A stretch of DNA of 64,000 nt from Pseudomonas sp. Irchel s3b2 (GCF_900187445.1 NZ_FYEB01000018.1:1-64000), one strand, 5' to 3'. Counted from the first letter of the stretch, positions 1 to 8,180 are shown. The notes: generated from the letters alone by a model not told the origin. Made by a program: numbers and translations.

Positions 1-89
1 AAGGCCAGTTTGAAGTGAACCTCGAAGACGACATCGTCGCCGCGTGCCTGATGTGCCGCGACGGCCAAGTCATCCGCAAAAACGCCTAA
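1..89 (+). CDS. pntAA: NAD(P) transhydrogenase subunit alpha part 1, C-terminal end (partial)
   Basis: Only the last 28 codons are inside the window, read in the frame beginning at base 3 and ending at TAA 87-89. The translated tail ends in CRDGQVIRKNA. It is assigned to the NAD-binding alpha-1 subunit of proton-translocating transhydrogenase mainly from context: the membrane alpha-2 subunit starts 15 bases later and the beta subunit follows, the usual split three-gene order in Pseudomonas. The visible piece has no catalytic motif. Confidence 0.8.
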   Translation, partial: GQFEVNLEDDIVAACLMCRDGQVIRKNA

Positions 90-104
90 GCAGGGATTCA
101 GACG

Positions 105-428
105 ATGGAAGAGCTTATCTCCCCCGGTATCTACAACCTGATCATCTTCGTGCTGGCGATTTATGTCGGTTATCACGTGGTCTGGAACGTGACACCTGCA
201 CTGCACACGCCGTTGATGGCGGTGACCAACGCCATTTCGGCGATTGTGATCGTCGGCGCCATGCTGGCGGCGGCGCTGACCGTGACCCCATTGGGCAAGA
301 CCATGGGCACCCTGGCCGTCGCACTGGCAGCGGTCAACGTGTTCGGTGGCTTCCTGGTCACCCGTCGCATGCTTGAGATGTTCAAGAAAAAAGCCCCGAA
401 AGCCGTAAAAGAAGAGGCGCCCAAGTAA
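105..428 (+). CDS. pntAB: NAD(P) transhydrogenase subunit alpha part 2
   Basis: 107-residue integral membrane subunit. It carries about three hydrophobic segments (roughly residues 8-27, 38-60 and 62-82) and a short lysine-rich cytoplasmic tail. In split transhydrogenases this piece joins the beta-subunit helices to form the proton channel that couples hydride transfer from NADH to NADP+. The ATG at 105 lies a few bases after a GCAGGGA ribosome site. The TAA overlaps the pntB start (TAATG), so the two genes are translationally coupled. Confidence 0.93.
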   Translation: MEELISPGIYNLIIFVLAIYVGYHVVWNVTPALHTPLMAVTNAISAIVIVGAMLAAALTVTPLGKTMGTLAVALAAVNVFGGFLVTRRMLEMFKKKAPKAVKEEAPK

Positions 429-1864
429 TGAGCATGAATTTGGTAACGACGCTCTACCTGATCGCGTCGATCTGCTTCATCCAGGCCCTCAAAGGCCTGT
501 CGCACCCCACCACGTCGCGGCGCGGCAATGTCTACGGCATGCTCGGCATGGCGTTGGCGATCCTCACTACCGTGGGCCTCATCTATAAGCTGGGCGCTGA
601 GCTTGCTACTGCCGGTATCGGTTACGTCATCGTGGGTCTGCTGGTCGGCGGCACTGCCGGCTCGATCATGGCCAAGCGCGTTGAAATGACCAAGATGCCG
701 GAACTGGTCGCTTTCATGCACAGCATGATCGGTATGGCCGCAGTGTTCATCGCTATTGCGGCGGTGGTCGAGCCGCAATCCCTCGGCATCGTTAAAAACC
801 TGGGCGATTCGATTCCGGCGGGCAACCGTCTAGAGCTGTTCCTCGGCGCGGCCATCGGTGCAATCACCTTCTCCGGTTCGGTGATCGCGTTTGGCAAGCT
901 GTCGGGCAAGTACAAGTTCCGTCTGTTCCAGGGCGCACCAGTACAGTTCAGCGGTCAGCACAAGCTGAACCTGCTGCTGGGCCTGGCGACGCTGGCACTC
1001 GGCATTACTTTCATGCTGACCGGCAGTCTCAGCGCTTTCGCGCTGATGCTGGCTCTGGCCTTCGTGATGGGCGTGCTGATCATCATCCCGATCGGCGGCG
1101 CAGACATGCCCGTCGTGGTGTCGATGCTCAACAGCTACTCCGGCTGGGCAGCGGCGGGTATCGGCTTCTCGCTGAACAACTCGATGCTGATCATTGCCGG
1201 CTCGCTGGTGGGCTCGAGCGGTGCGATCCTCTCGTACATCATGTGCAAGGCGATGAACCGCTCGTTCTTCAACGTGCTGCTCGGCGGTTTCGGCAACACG
1301 GCAGATGCCGCTGGCCCGGCAGGCTCCAAAGAAGCTCGCCCGGTGAAATCCGGTTCGGCTGACGACGCCACCTTCCTGCTGACCAACGCCGACACCGTGA
1401 TCATCGTTCCGGGCTATGGCCTGGCGGTGGCTCGCGCGCAGCATGCCTTGAAAGAGCTGACCGAGAAGCTGAGCCACCGCGGCGTGACCGTGAAGTATGC
1501 CATCCACCCGGTTGCGGGTAGGATGCCTGGTCACATGAACGTGTTGCTGGCCGAGGCCGAAGTGCCTTACGACCAAGTATTCGAGATGGAAGACATCAAC
1601 TCCGAGTTCGGCCAGGCCGACGTGGTGCTGGTACTCGGCGCCAACGACGTGGTCAACCCGGCGGCCAAGAACGATCCGAAATCGCCGATTGCCGGCATGC
1701 CGATTCTCGAAGCGTTCAAAGCCAAGACCATCATCGTCAACAAGCGCTCGATGGCCAGCGGCTATGCCGGTCTGGACAACGAGCTGTTCTACCTGGACAA
1801 GACCATGATGGTTTTCGGCGATGCCAAGAAAGTCATCGAAGACATGGTTAAAGCCGTCGAGTAA
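428..1864 (+). CDS. pntB: NAD(P) transhydrogenase subunit beta
   Basis: 478 residues, the normal length. The N-terminal 260 residues or so are a series of membrane helices. The C-terminal ~180 residues form the soluble NADP(H)-binding domain III, with the glycine-rich GYGLAVARAQ motif and the later LVLGANDVVNPAA segment. It completes the inner-membrane enzyme that uses proton-motive force to make NADPH. The start overlaps the pntAB stop by one base. A strong rho-independent terminator follows 18 bases after the stop, so the operon ends here. Confidence 0.96.
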   Translation: MSMNLVTTLYLIASICFIQALKGLSHPTTSRRGNVYGMLGMALAILTTVGLIYKLGAELATAGIGYVIVGLLVGGTAGSIMAKRVEMTKMPELVAFMHSMIGMAAVFIAIAAVVEPQSLGIVKNLGDSIPAGNRLELFLGAAIGAITFSGSVIAFGKLSGKYKFRLFQGAPVQFSGQHKLNLLLGLATLALGITFMLTGSLSAFALMLALAFVMGVLIIIPIGGADMPVVVSMLNSYSGWAAAGIGFSLNNSMLIIAGSLVGSSGAILSYIMCKAMNRSFFNVLLGGFGNTADAAGPAGSKEARPVKSGSADDATFLLTNADTVIIVPGYGLAVARAQHALKELTEKLSHRGVTVKYAIHPVAGRMPGHMNVLLAEAEVPYDQVFEMEDINSEFGQADVVLVLGANDVVNPAAKNDPKSPIAGMPILEAFKAKTIIVNKRSMASGYAGLDNELFYLDKTMMVFGDAKKVIEDMVKAVE

Positions 1865-1881
1865 AACCCTTCGGCAACCTG

Positions 1882-1908
1882 AACGCCCCGACTCGTCGGG
1901 GCGTTTTT
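1882..1908 (+). terminator. Rho-independent terminator of the pnt operon
   Basis: Perfect stem AACGCCCCGA / TCGGGGCGTT with a CTCG loop, followed by a T run. It is placed just after the pntB stop. Confidence 0.9.
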
Positions 1909-2053
1909 GTTTGTGGCTGTTACCGATCCTGTAACGGTGTTTTGCTTGAAAGGCCCAGAATAGACGCCTCAAATGCGACCTTGGTAGCGGGACGGAGGCT
2001 CATCAAATTCACTAGACTGCGCACCTTGCTTCCGTTGCCCCGAGAAAACAATT

Positions 2054-3547
2054 ATGTACCGTGACCGTATTCGCTTGCCTTCGTTGTTGGACAAGGTGAT
2101 GAGCGCCGCCGACGCTGCCGCTCTGATTCAGGACGGCATGACCGTCGGCATGAGCGGCTTTACCCGAGCCGGCGAAGCCAAGGCCGTACCTCATGCACTG
2201 GCCGAGCGCGCCAAGGTCACGCCGCTGAAAATCACCCTGATGACCGGTGCCAGCCTGGGCAACGACCTCGACAAACAACTGACTGAAGCCGGCGTACTGT
2301 CGCGACGCATGCCGTTCCAGGTGGACAGCACCCTGCGCAAGGCGATCAATGCCGGCGAAGTCATGTTCATCGACCAGCACCTGTCGGAAACCGTAGAGCT
2401 GCTGCGTAACCAACAACTCAAGCTACCGGACATCGCGGTGATCGAAGCCGTGGCAATCACCGAGCAGGGCCATATCGTGCCGACCACCTCGGTAGGCAAC
2501 TCGGCCAGCTTTGCGATTTTCGCCAAGCACGTGATCGTCGAGATCAACCTGGCTCACAACCCGAATCTCGAAGGTCTGCACGACATCTATATCCCGACCT
2601 ACCGGCCGACCCGCACGCCTATTCCGCTGGTGAAGGTCGACGACCGCATCGGCAGCACCGCCATCCCGATACCGGCAGAAAAAATCGTCGCGATCGTGAT
2701 CACTAACCAGTCCGACTCTCCATCCACTGTCTTGCCACCCGACAGCGACACACAGGCCATCGCTGACCACCTGATCGATTTCTTCAAGCAAGAAGTGGCT
2801 GCTGGGCGCATGACCAACAAGCTCGGCCCGCTGCAAGCCGGTATTGGCACTATCGCCAATTCGGTGATGTGCGGCTTGATCGACTCGCCGTTCGAAGAAC
2901 TGACCATGTACTCCGAAGTGCTGCAGGATTCGACTTTCGATCTGATCGATGCTGGCAAGCTGAGCTTTGCTTCGGGCAGTTCGATCACCCTGTCGAGCCG
3001 GCGCAATGCCGATGTATTCGGGAACCTGGAGCACTATAAGGACAAGCTGGTGCTGCGCCCTCAGGAAATCTCGAACCATCCCGAAGTGGTGCGGCGCTTG
3101 GGCATTATTGGCGTCAACACTGCCCTGGAATTCGACCTGTACGGCAACGTCAACTCCACCCACGTCTGCGGCACGCGGATGATGAATGGCATCGGCGGCT
3201 CCGGCGATTTCGCGCGCAATGCGCACCTGGCGATCTTTGTCACCAAGTCGATCGCCAAGGGTGGCGCGATTTCCAGCGTGGTCCCCATGGTCAGCCACGT
3301 CGACCACACAGAACATGACGTCGACATTCTCGTGACCGAGATAGGTTTGGCCGACCTGCGTGGCCTGGCACCGCGTGAGCGCGCCCGGGTCATCATCGAC
3401 AACTGCGTTCACCCGGACTATCGACCAGCCTTGAATGACTACTTCACTGCCGCTTGCGCAGTCGGCGGGCATACCCCGCACATTCTTCACGATGCCCTGA
3501 GTTGGCACATAAACCTGGAAGAAACCGGGCGCATGCTGGCGGAGTAA
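2054..3547 (+). CDS. Acetyl-CoA hydrolase/transferase family protein (succinyl-CoA:acetate CoA-transferase type)
   Basis: 497-residue member of the Ach1/Cat1 family, resembling PAO1 PA5445. Family features visible include the N-terminal SAADAAALIQDGMTVGMSGF segment, a mid-protein GIGTIANSVMCGL glycine-rich stretch, a downstream PFEELTMYSEV segment likely to hold the catalytic glutamate, and GIGGSGDFARNA near the C terminus. The family moves CoA between short-chain acids (succinate, acetate, propionate) through a glutamyl-CoA thioester, or slowly hydrolyses acetyl-CoA. Substrate cannot be settled from sequence. It stands alone after the pnt terminator, with its own ~190-base upstream region. 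Confidence 0.88.
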   Translation: MYRDRIRLPSLLDKVMSAADAAALIQDGMTVGMSGFTRAGEAKAVPHALAERAKVTPLKITLMTGASLGNDLDKQLTEAGVLSRRMPFQVDSTLRKAINAGEVMFIDQHLSETVELLRNQQLKLPDIAVIEAVAITEQGHIVPTTSVGNSASFAIFAKHVIVEINLAHNPNLEGLHDIYIPTYRPTRTPIPLVKVDDRIGSTAIPIPAEKIVAIVITNQSDSPSTVLPPDSDTQAIADHLIDFFKQEVAAGRMTNKLGPLQAGIGTIANSVMCGLIDSPFEELTMYSEVLQDSTFDLIDAGKLSFASGSSITLSSRRNADVFGNLEHYKDKLVLRPQEISNHPEVVRRLGIIGVNTALEFDLYGNVNSTHVCGTRMMNGIGGSGDFARNAHLAIFVTKSIAKGGAISSVVPMVSHVDHTEHDVDILVTEIGLADLRGLAPRERARVIIDNCVHPDYRPALNDYFTAACAVGGHTPHILHDALSWHINLEETGRMLAE

Positions 3548-3866
3548 TTGATACAGATTGCAGCTGACGCAAACACAGTTTCGTCAGCTCGCGGTGATAA
3601 CACTCCACCACGCAAAAAACTGTACTGCTGTACCGGTCTTTTCCTACGGCATCTGCCTACCTTTTTCGTTGAAATGATCAAAAACGCACCTAATCAGTGC
3701 GAACAGGTACAGTTGCCTCAATTTCGACCAGTACACCGCCATTTAACAGTTAACTGGTCTCTCACAATACAGGTGAACTGTATCTACAGAGACTGGCCAA
3801 ACGAGAGGATCATTGGCATCAGTTAAACCACTACCTAATCCCGCCATAAGCGGAAGGATGAAAACC
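3548..3866 (+). promoter_or_regulatory. Intergenic region with repeated CTGTAC/GTACAG half-sites
   Basis: No convincing gene in this 319-base stretch. It holds two directly repeated CTGTAC hexamers 8 bases apart (3620 and 3628), GTACAG at 3707, ACCAGTAC at 3727, and a perfect 17-base palindrome ATACAGgtgaaCTGTAT at 3767-3783. Related hexamers recur upstream of the next operon (4199, 4225, 4252). Such clusters resemble sites for a GntR/MocR-type or other dimeric repressor or activator, but no regulator gene is adjacent. The identity of the binding protein is unknown. Confidence 0.5.
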
Positions 3867-4082
3867 ATGGAACGTACACTCAGTTCCGAACTGTTCTTCG
3901 AAGACACCGCTGCAAAAACCCAGGCTTCCATGCCCCTGCGCGTTCTCGCCAACCTGATGCTGTGGCAGCGCCGCATTACCAGCCGCCATCAACTGGCTCG
4001 TCTGGATTCGCGTCTGCTGGCTGACGCCGGGATTAGCGAAGCACAACGCTACGAAGAGCTGAGCAAGCCGTTCTGGCGCTAA
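3867..4082 (+). CDS. DUF1127 domain-containing small protein (YjiS-like)
   Basis: 71-residue basic protein. The DUF1127 signature lies in the C-terminal half (LWQRRITSRHQLARLDSRLLADAGIS), an arginine-rich helix pair. ATG 3867 is preferred because GGAAGG at 3852-3857 sits 9 bases upstream; an in-frame ATG at 3858 would be almost on top of that site, and a longer reading from 3813 lacks one. Function is not firmly known; family members are small, often stress-regulated and possibly nucleic-acid binding. The upstream half-site cluster suggests dedicated regulation, and a terminator follows. Confidence 0.85.
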   Translation: MERTLSSELFFEDTAAKTQASMPLRVLANLMLWQRRITSRHQLARLDSRLLADAGISEAQRYEELSKPFWR

Positions 4083-4141
4083 GTTAGCGTCGCTGGCTCT
4101 GATCCTCCGGATCCACCGCCAGCACCCCGAATTGAACAAAC

Positions 4142-4174
4142 AAAACCCGTCGTGGGAAACCACGACGGGTTTTG
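4142..4174 (+). terminator. Rho-independent terminator after DUF1127 gene
   Basis: Perfect stem AAAACCCGTCGTGG / CCACGACGGGTTTT with a GAAA tetraloop, 60 bases after the DUF1127 stop. The A-rich left arm and T-rich right arm could make it bidirectional. Confidence 0.9.
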
Positions 4175-4198
4175 TCATTTTGGAGCTTCAATTGAGTC

Positions 4199-4272
4199 GT
4201 ACAGACGAGACAGTCACAATATAGGTACAGATTCAAAATAACCAATATTTAACCAGTACAATTTTATTGGAC
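4199..4272 (+). promoter_or_regulatory. Upstream region of the DUF2388 cassette with GTACAG half-sites
   Basis: AT-rich segment containing GTACAG at 4199-4204 and 4225-4230 and ACCAGTAC at 4252-4259. The TCACAATATAGGT block (4213-4225) is nearly the same as TCACAATACAGGT upstream of the DUF1127 gene (3762-3774), so the two promoters probably share a regulator. This is inferred from the repeated words only. Confidence 0.45.
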
Positions 4273-4385
4273 TGTTCTAATCGATATGCACAGGCCTAAT
4301 ATCCAGATAGAACGTGGCGAACGCTTTACAACAGGCGTCTGATCCTGTGCCACTTCTCAATCGGTTTATCCAAAGGAGCTTCTCT

Positions 4386-4703
4386 ATGTCCCGTCTTCGT
4401 CTGCTCAGCGCTGCCGCCTTGCTTATCGTGGCTGCCAATGCCCATGCCACCAGTTTCATCGTGACCACCGATTCCATTGTTGGTGGGCTGAAGTCCTCTT
4501 CCGACGCTACTTCGGACATCTCGTCTTCCTTTCGCGACGACAAAATCGTCCGTGCTGCTCGTGACGATGCCGCCAGCTTCGTCGCTAGTGAAGGTGCCAT
4601 TCGCGGTGTGAAACTGGAAAGCGCACTCGACCACATCCGCCAGCAGACTCCACAACTGAATGCGACCGACGCACAGCTGGCCCAGGCCATCCTGACGATC
4701 TAA
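4386..4703 (+). CDS. DUF2388 domain secreted protein, copy 1
   Basis: 105 residues with a signal peptide ending near ANAHA (about residue 20), so likely periplasmic. The mature part carries the family core DDKIVRAARDDAASFVAS followed by a helix and an LAQAIL ending, and has no cysteine. It belongs to DUF2388/TIGR02448, a small paralogous family largely confined to Pseudomonas; no function is established. ATG 4386 is preceded by AAAGGAG at 4372-4378. It is the first of three tandem copies upstream of a DUF4105 gene. Confidence 0.85.
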   Translation: MSRLRLLSAAALLIVAANAHATSFIVTTDSIVGGLKSSSDATSDISSSFRDDKIVRAARDDAASFVASEGAIRGVKLESALDHIRQQTPQLNATDAQLAQAILTI

Positions 4704-4719
4704 GCGACAGCTTTGACGC

Positions 4720-4740
4720 GGGACACGCCCGTCGTGTCCC
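4720..4740 (+). other. Hairpin between DUF2388 copies 1 and 2
   Basis: GGGACAC / GTGTCCC stem with a 7-base loop and no T run. It may be a processing or attenuation element that sets the relative expression of copy 1 against the downstream genes. Inference from structure alone. Confidence 0.35.
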
Positions 4741-4810
4741 AATGTTTCGGCGCTGGCTCTAGCCCGGGCATTGCGCTAGCCTTGGGACTCGCTTTCAGCT
4801 ATCGAGTCTC

Positions 4811-5128
4811 ATGCGTTTTCTTTCCAGTCTTTCGATCACTGTGGTTTTTCTTGCGGCTTGCTGGTCGGGTTCGGCCCATGCCTTCGATGCTTTCAACTTG
4901 TCTACGCAAGGCACCGTAGCCAGTGGTTATGCCACCAGCATGGTGACCTCCGCGCCCTTCGACCATAAACTGCTGATCGCCGCCCGGGATGACGCTGCCG
5001 CGTTCATTGCCAGTGACGGCCAACTGCGAGGAGCGCAACTGGAGTCCGCCTTGATTTACCTGCGCCGGACCCAGCCGAAACTTCATGCCAGCGACCTTGA
5101 ACTGGCACAGGCAATTCTCGTCCAATAG
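4811..5128 (+). CDS. DUF2388 domain secreted protein, copy 2
   Basis: 105 residues; signal peptide ends near SAHAF (about residue 24). It shares with the neighbouring copies the DDAAAFIASDGQLRGAQLES core and the terminal LAQAIL helix. The N-terminal part of the mature region (DAFNLSTQGTVASGYATS) differs from copies 1 and 3, and the copy is clearly diverged rather than a recent duplicate. ATG 4811 is the first codon giving a signal peptide; its ribosome site is weak. Function unknown. Confidence 0.83.
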   Translation: MRFLSSLSITVVFLAACWSGSAHAFDAFNLSTQGTVASGYATSMVTSAPFDHKLLIAARDDAAAFIASDGQLRGAQLESALIYLRRTQPKLHASDLELAQAILVQ

Positions 5129-5156
5129 TTATCCCTTGTTCCTCCGGAGTCGTTCC

Positions 5157-5477
5157 ATGCGTAGCCCGCTGATTGCTGCCACCCTTGGCCTGCTGTTGTT
5201 GGCCGACGTGGCCCAGGCGCACACCCTGGTAGCCACCAGTAACATCATTATTCGTGCCTCCGAGCGCACGCTCGATTTCACTTCCGACACCACCACGTCC
5301 ATTCGCGATTCGAAGATTGTCCGTGAAGCTCATGACGATGCGGCCAGTTTCGTCGCCAGCGACGGTGAAATCCGTGGCGCACACCTGGAAGCGGCCTTCG
5401 ACACCTTGCGCACCCGCGTACCGGAAGCCCGCGACGCCAGTGATCAGGTTCTCGCCGAAGCCATCCTCGCACTGTGA
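5157..5477 (+). CDS. DUF2388 domain secreted protein, copy 3
   Basis: 106 residues from ATG 5157; a longer frame from 5085 would bury the signal peptide, and CCGGAG lies 8-13 bases upstream of 5157. The signal peptide ends near AQAHT. The core DSKIVREAHDDAASFVAS is closest to copy 1. The stop codon overlaps the GTG start of the following large gene (GTGA at 5474-5477), so translation of this copy is coupled to that protein. This suggests a functional link between DUF2388 proteins and the DUF4105 protein. Confidence 0.85.
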   Translation: MRSPLIAATLGLLLLADVAQAHTLVATSNIIIRASERTLDFTSDTTTSIRDSKIVREAHDDAASFVASDGEIRGAHLEAAFDTLRTRVPEARDASDQVLAEAILAL

Positions 5478-7438
5478 AGTCCCTAGGCGTCTGGTTGCTG
5501 GCCGGGGTCGTGTTGCTGCTTGGCAACACGGCTCAGGCCGGCCTGCAATTACGGCTCAAGACCGACGGTCTGAGTCCCGCGCAACAACAGGCTAGTCAGG
5601 CGCTGCTCGATGAAGCCATGCAGGCGTTACCGCCGCGTTTCATCGAGCAACTGGACCGGCGCATTGATGTCGGCTGGACCGACGACATGCCGAGCGATGC
5701 TTATGGTCAGGCGTCGCTGGTGTCCGAGCTCGACCTGAATCGCAATCTGCTCGCCAGCCTCACCAACGGCAGCGCCGCGACCCAAAAAACGTATCGTCCC
5801 CACGGCACCGTGCGCCGGGAAATGCTCGCCACAGTGTTGCACGAGCTCACCCACATTTATGACCGTGCGCGCCTCTGGCCAGCCGCCGAGCGCACGCTGA
5901 TCCAGCGTTGCAAGCAACGCAACAGCAGCTCCGGGCTGATAGGCATCCCCGATCAATGCCGTGGGCAGACGGAGCGACGCTGGACCCTCAGCGATGACCC
6001 TCGTCTGCTGGATTTGGCCGGCTGGCCGCAATACGTCGGCCGGCGTGGCGAGCGCGAACAGCACAACCGGCAGATTGCCCGCAGCCCGGACATTTACGAG
6101 ACGAGCAGCCCGAAGGAGTTCGTCGCGGTCAACATGGAGTACTTCCTCCTCGACCCAAGCTATGCCTGCCGTCGTCCTGCGCTGTATCGCTACTACAAAG
6201 AACATTTCGGCTGGGCGCCCGCCGCCAAAGACACGTGCACCCAATCATTTGCCTTCCTCAATGCGGGTAACGATTTCGCCAAGCAGCCCTTGGGTCAGGT
6301 CGATCCGGAACGGGTTTACGCTGTTGATTATCTGCTGGCTGAAGCCAACCAGAACTGGGTCAGCCGCTGGGGCCACAGCATGTTGCGACTGGTGATCTGC
6401 GCACCAGGTCGGCCTCGTGGGCCGGATTGTCGACTGGATCTGGATCAGCATCTGGTGCTGTCCTACCGCGCCTTTGTCGGTGACGTACAGCTGTCGAGCT
6501 GGGATGGGCTGGTGGGCAAATACCCGTCGCGCCTGTTTGTCTTGCCATTGGCCCAAGTGATCGACGAATACACCAAGACTGAATTGCGCAGCCTGGCCTC
6601 GGTGCCGCTGAACCTGTCGCGCAACGAAATCGAAAACGTGGTGGAACACGCCGCTGAGATGCATTGGGGTTACGACGGCAACTATTTTTTCCTGTCCAAC
6701 AACTGCGCGGTAGAAGGCCTGAAATTACTGCGCAGCAGCACCAACAATGCGCAATTGGTCGGCCTCGACAGCATCATGCCCAACGGCTTGCTGGAAGTGC
6801 TCAAAGGCCGCGGGCTGGCAGACACCAGCGTGCTCGACGACCCTCGTGAAGCGTTGCGCCTGGGCTATCGCTTCGACTCCTTCCGCGAGCGTTATCAAGC
6901 GATGTTCGATGTGCTGAAGAAGCACTTGCCGATCAAGCAGGACAAGGTCGAGGACTGGCTATCCTTGAAAGCTGAAGAGCGCCGCAAATGGATTGACCAG
7001 GCTGACTTGCGCACCAGCGCGGCGTTGCTGCTGCTGGAGCAGGCCAGTTTCCGTCAGCAGATGGTGTTGGCCCAGGACGAAGTGAAGCAACGCTATCTGG
7101 GCGCTCGGGAATTGAACAAGGGTGGTATGGACAAGGCCAATGCCACCTTGCAGCAGATTCTCGCCAATAGCGGCTTCCTCAGCCGCCCGGCGGAACTGCT
7201 CGGCACCACTGGGGGATATGGTTTGCCGCAACCGAACGAGTGGACGCGTCTGGAGTCGGAAAGCAACCTGCGCCAGAAGCAGCTGCAGGCGCTGACCGGG
7301 GATCTCGACAAGGAAGTGAGAGCGTTGCTCGAACCGAGTCGTGCCGCCGAGATGGCCGCCAACGAAGCCAACCTGAAGCAGGTTGGCGAACATTTGCGCA
7401 AGTTGCACAAGGCTGCGGGTGGGTTGGAATTGCCCTGA
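5474..7438 (+). CDS. DUF4105 (Lnb N-terminal-like) periplasmic protein with HExxH motif
   Basis: 654 residues starting at GTG 5474, overlapping the preceding stop by 4 bases. A signal peptide covers about residues 1-22. Residues ~30-270 contain VLHELTHIYD, an HExxH zinc-peptidase-type motif at 123-127. Residues ~285-430 match DUF4105, with RWGHS (H301) and SNNC (C411) as probable active-site His and Cys. A long alpha-helical C-terminal region follows. DUF4105 is related to the periplasmic domain of lipoprotein N-acyltransferase Lnb of Firmicutes. The activity of the Pseudomonas proteins is not established. A REPIN follows the gene. Confidence 0.82.
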   Translation: MKSLGVWLLAGVVLLLGNTAQAGLQLRLKTDGLSPAQQQASQALLDEAMQALPPRFIEQLDRRIDVGWTDDMPSDAYGQASLVSELDLNRNLLASLTNGSAATQKTYRPHGTVRREMLATVLHELTHIYDRARLWPAAERTLIQRCKQRNSSSGLIGIPDQCRGQTERRWTLSDDPRLLDLAGWPQYVGRRGEREQHNRQIARSPDIYETSSPKEFVAVNMEYFLLDPSYACRRPALYRYYKEHFGWAPAAKDTCTQSFAFLNAGNDFAKQPLGQVDPERVYAVDYLLAEANQNWVSRWGHSMLRLVICAPGRPRGPDCRLDLDQHLVLSYRAFVGDVQLSSWDGLVGKYPSRLFVLPLAQVIDEYTKTELRSLASVPLNLSRNEIENVVEHAAEMHWGYDGNYFFLSNNCAVEGLKLLRSSTNNAQLVGLDSIMPNGLLEVLKGRGLADTSVLDDPREALRLGYRFDSFRERYQAMFDVLKKHLPIKQDKVEDWLSLKAEERRKWIDQADLRTSAALLLLEQASFRQQMVLAQDEVKQRYLGARELNKGGMDKANATLQQILANSGFLSRPAELLGTTGGYGLPQPNEWTRLESESNLRQKQLQALTGDLDKEVRALLEPSRAAEMAANEANLKQVGEHLRKLHKAAGGLELP

Positions 7439-7468
7439 AGCATAAGACCCCGAGAGAGCAAAATCCTC

Positions 7469-7577
7469 TGTGGCGAGGGAGCTTGCTCCCGTTCGACGGC
7501 GAAGCTGGCGCGATAGGGTGCCTGGTCGATTTTGGGGCCGCTTCGCGCCCCAGCGGGAGCGAGCTCCCTCGCCACAG
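7469..7577. repeat. REPIN (inverted REP pair, GTGGCGAGGGAGCTTGCTCCC type)
   Basis: Two inverted copies of TGTGGCGAGGGAGC...CTCCC separated by ~65 bases, in the gap between the convergent DUF4105 and RcnB-like genes. Each arm is itself a short hairpin. The sequence class differs from the GCCCGCGAAG REPs elsewhere in the window. Confidence 0.85.
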
Positions 7578-7604
7578 TGGGTCGCCTGATTGCTTAGCTG
7601 TGGG

Positions 7605-8060
7605 TCAATACAAAACCCCATCAAGAATCTCATAAACAATCCCGGTGCCTACGGCGATCAGCACCATATCGCCGCCCGCACGACGCCACTCATAACCCGG
7701 GTAATACGGCAGCCGGCCCAACGCGCGGTTATCCAGGCGTTCGCCGTAATAGCCGTGAGGCAACGGCCGGCCACGAACCAGATGAACGCCTGGAGGTGGC
7801 GGCGCACCGCGTACGAAATAACCATGGTTATCGTGGATGGTCTGGCGCACCGGGCCGAAGTCCCGGGGTGGACCGCCGCGACGATTATCCTGCGGGCCAC
7901 GGTGATCGTCGCCACGATTGTCACCGCGGTTATCGTAATGGCCCTGCTGCGGCCCGCCGCGATCGTGATCGTCGCGCTGATCGGCGCTCACATGCAGCAA
8001 CGGGGTCGCACTGAGCATCAGCACGCCCAGGCTGGCAATTAGACGTTTCGGCATTTTCAT
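7605..8060 (-). CDS. RcnB family periplasmic protein
   Basis: 151 residues from ATG 8060 (AGGAAAG upstream). A signal peptide ends around residue 24. A low-complexity Asp/His/Arg/Gly-rich stretch follows (about residues 25-65), and then the RcnB-like domain with HGYFVRG, GYYGERL and a final EWRRAGGDMVLIAVGTGIVYEIL segment. RcnB of E. coli modulates nickel/cobalt efflux, but many pseudomonad homologues carry only the fold and may bind metal or act in the envelope. No efflux pump gene is adjacent. Confidence 0.75.
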   Translation of the reverse strand: MKMPKRLIASLGVLMLSATPLLHVSADQRDDHDRGGPQQGHYDNRGDNRGDDHRGPQDNRRGGPPRDFGPVRQTIHDNHGYFVRGAPPPPGVHLVRGRPLPHGYYGERLDNRALGRLPYYPGYEWRRAGGDMVLIAVGTGIVYEILDGVLY

Positions 8061-8086
8061 CAGATCTTTCCTCACAGCCATACAGC

Positions 8087-8119
8087 AAAAAGGGCTTCAG
8101 AACGTAGTCCTGAAGCCCT
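8087..8119 (-). terminator. Rho-independent terminator of trpBA
   Basis: Perfect 10-base stem AGGGCTTCAG / CTGAAGCCCT with a 9-base loop. On the minus strand it is followed by TTTTT, as expected downstream of trpA. Confidence 0.88.
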
Positions 8120-8180
8120 CGGTCTTGCTGTTTAGTCTGTGCCGCGAAGCTCTAATTCCTCTGTATCAGGATCTTTACCT

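Noticed and set aside
830..1972. 380-codon minus-strand frame opposite pntB
   Set aside because: Shadow frame; His/Arg/Gln-rich translation, no domain, covers a strong terminator.
3767..3783. Palindrome ATACAGgtgaaCTGTAT considered as a LexA box
   Set aside because: Half-sites are in the inverse order to CTGT-N8-ACAG, so it cannot be a LexA site; kept as an unknown operator.
3548..3826. 92-codon frame downstream of the CoA transferase
   Set aside because: No ribosome site, no family, runs through the half-site cluster; treated as regulatory DNA.
4720..4740. Hairpin after DUF2388 copy 1 considered as a terminator
   Set aside because: No T run follows, and two more paralogues continue in the same direction.
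7439..7604. Repeat pairs considered as a CRISPR array
   Set aside because: Only two inverted copies with no direct repeat periodicity and no cas genes.
7590..8042. 150-codon plus-strand frame opposite the RcnB-like gene
   Set aside because: Repetitive Ala/Val/Ile translation and no ribosome site; the minus-strand gene has a signal peptide and a family match.
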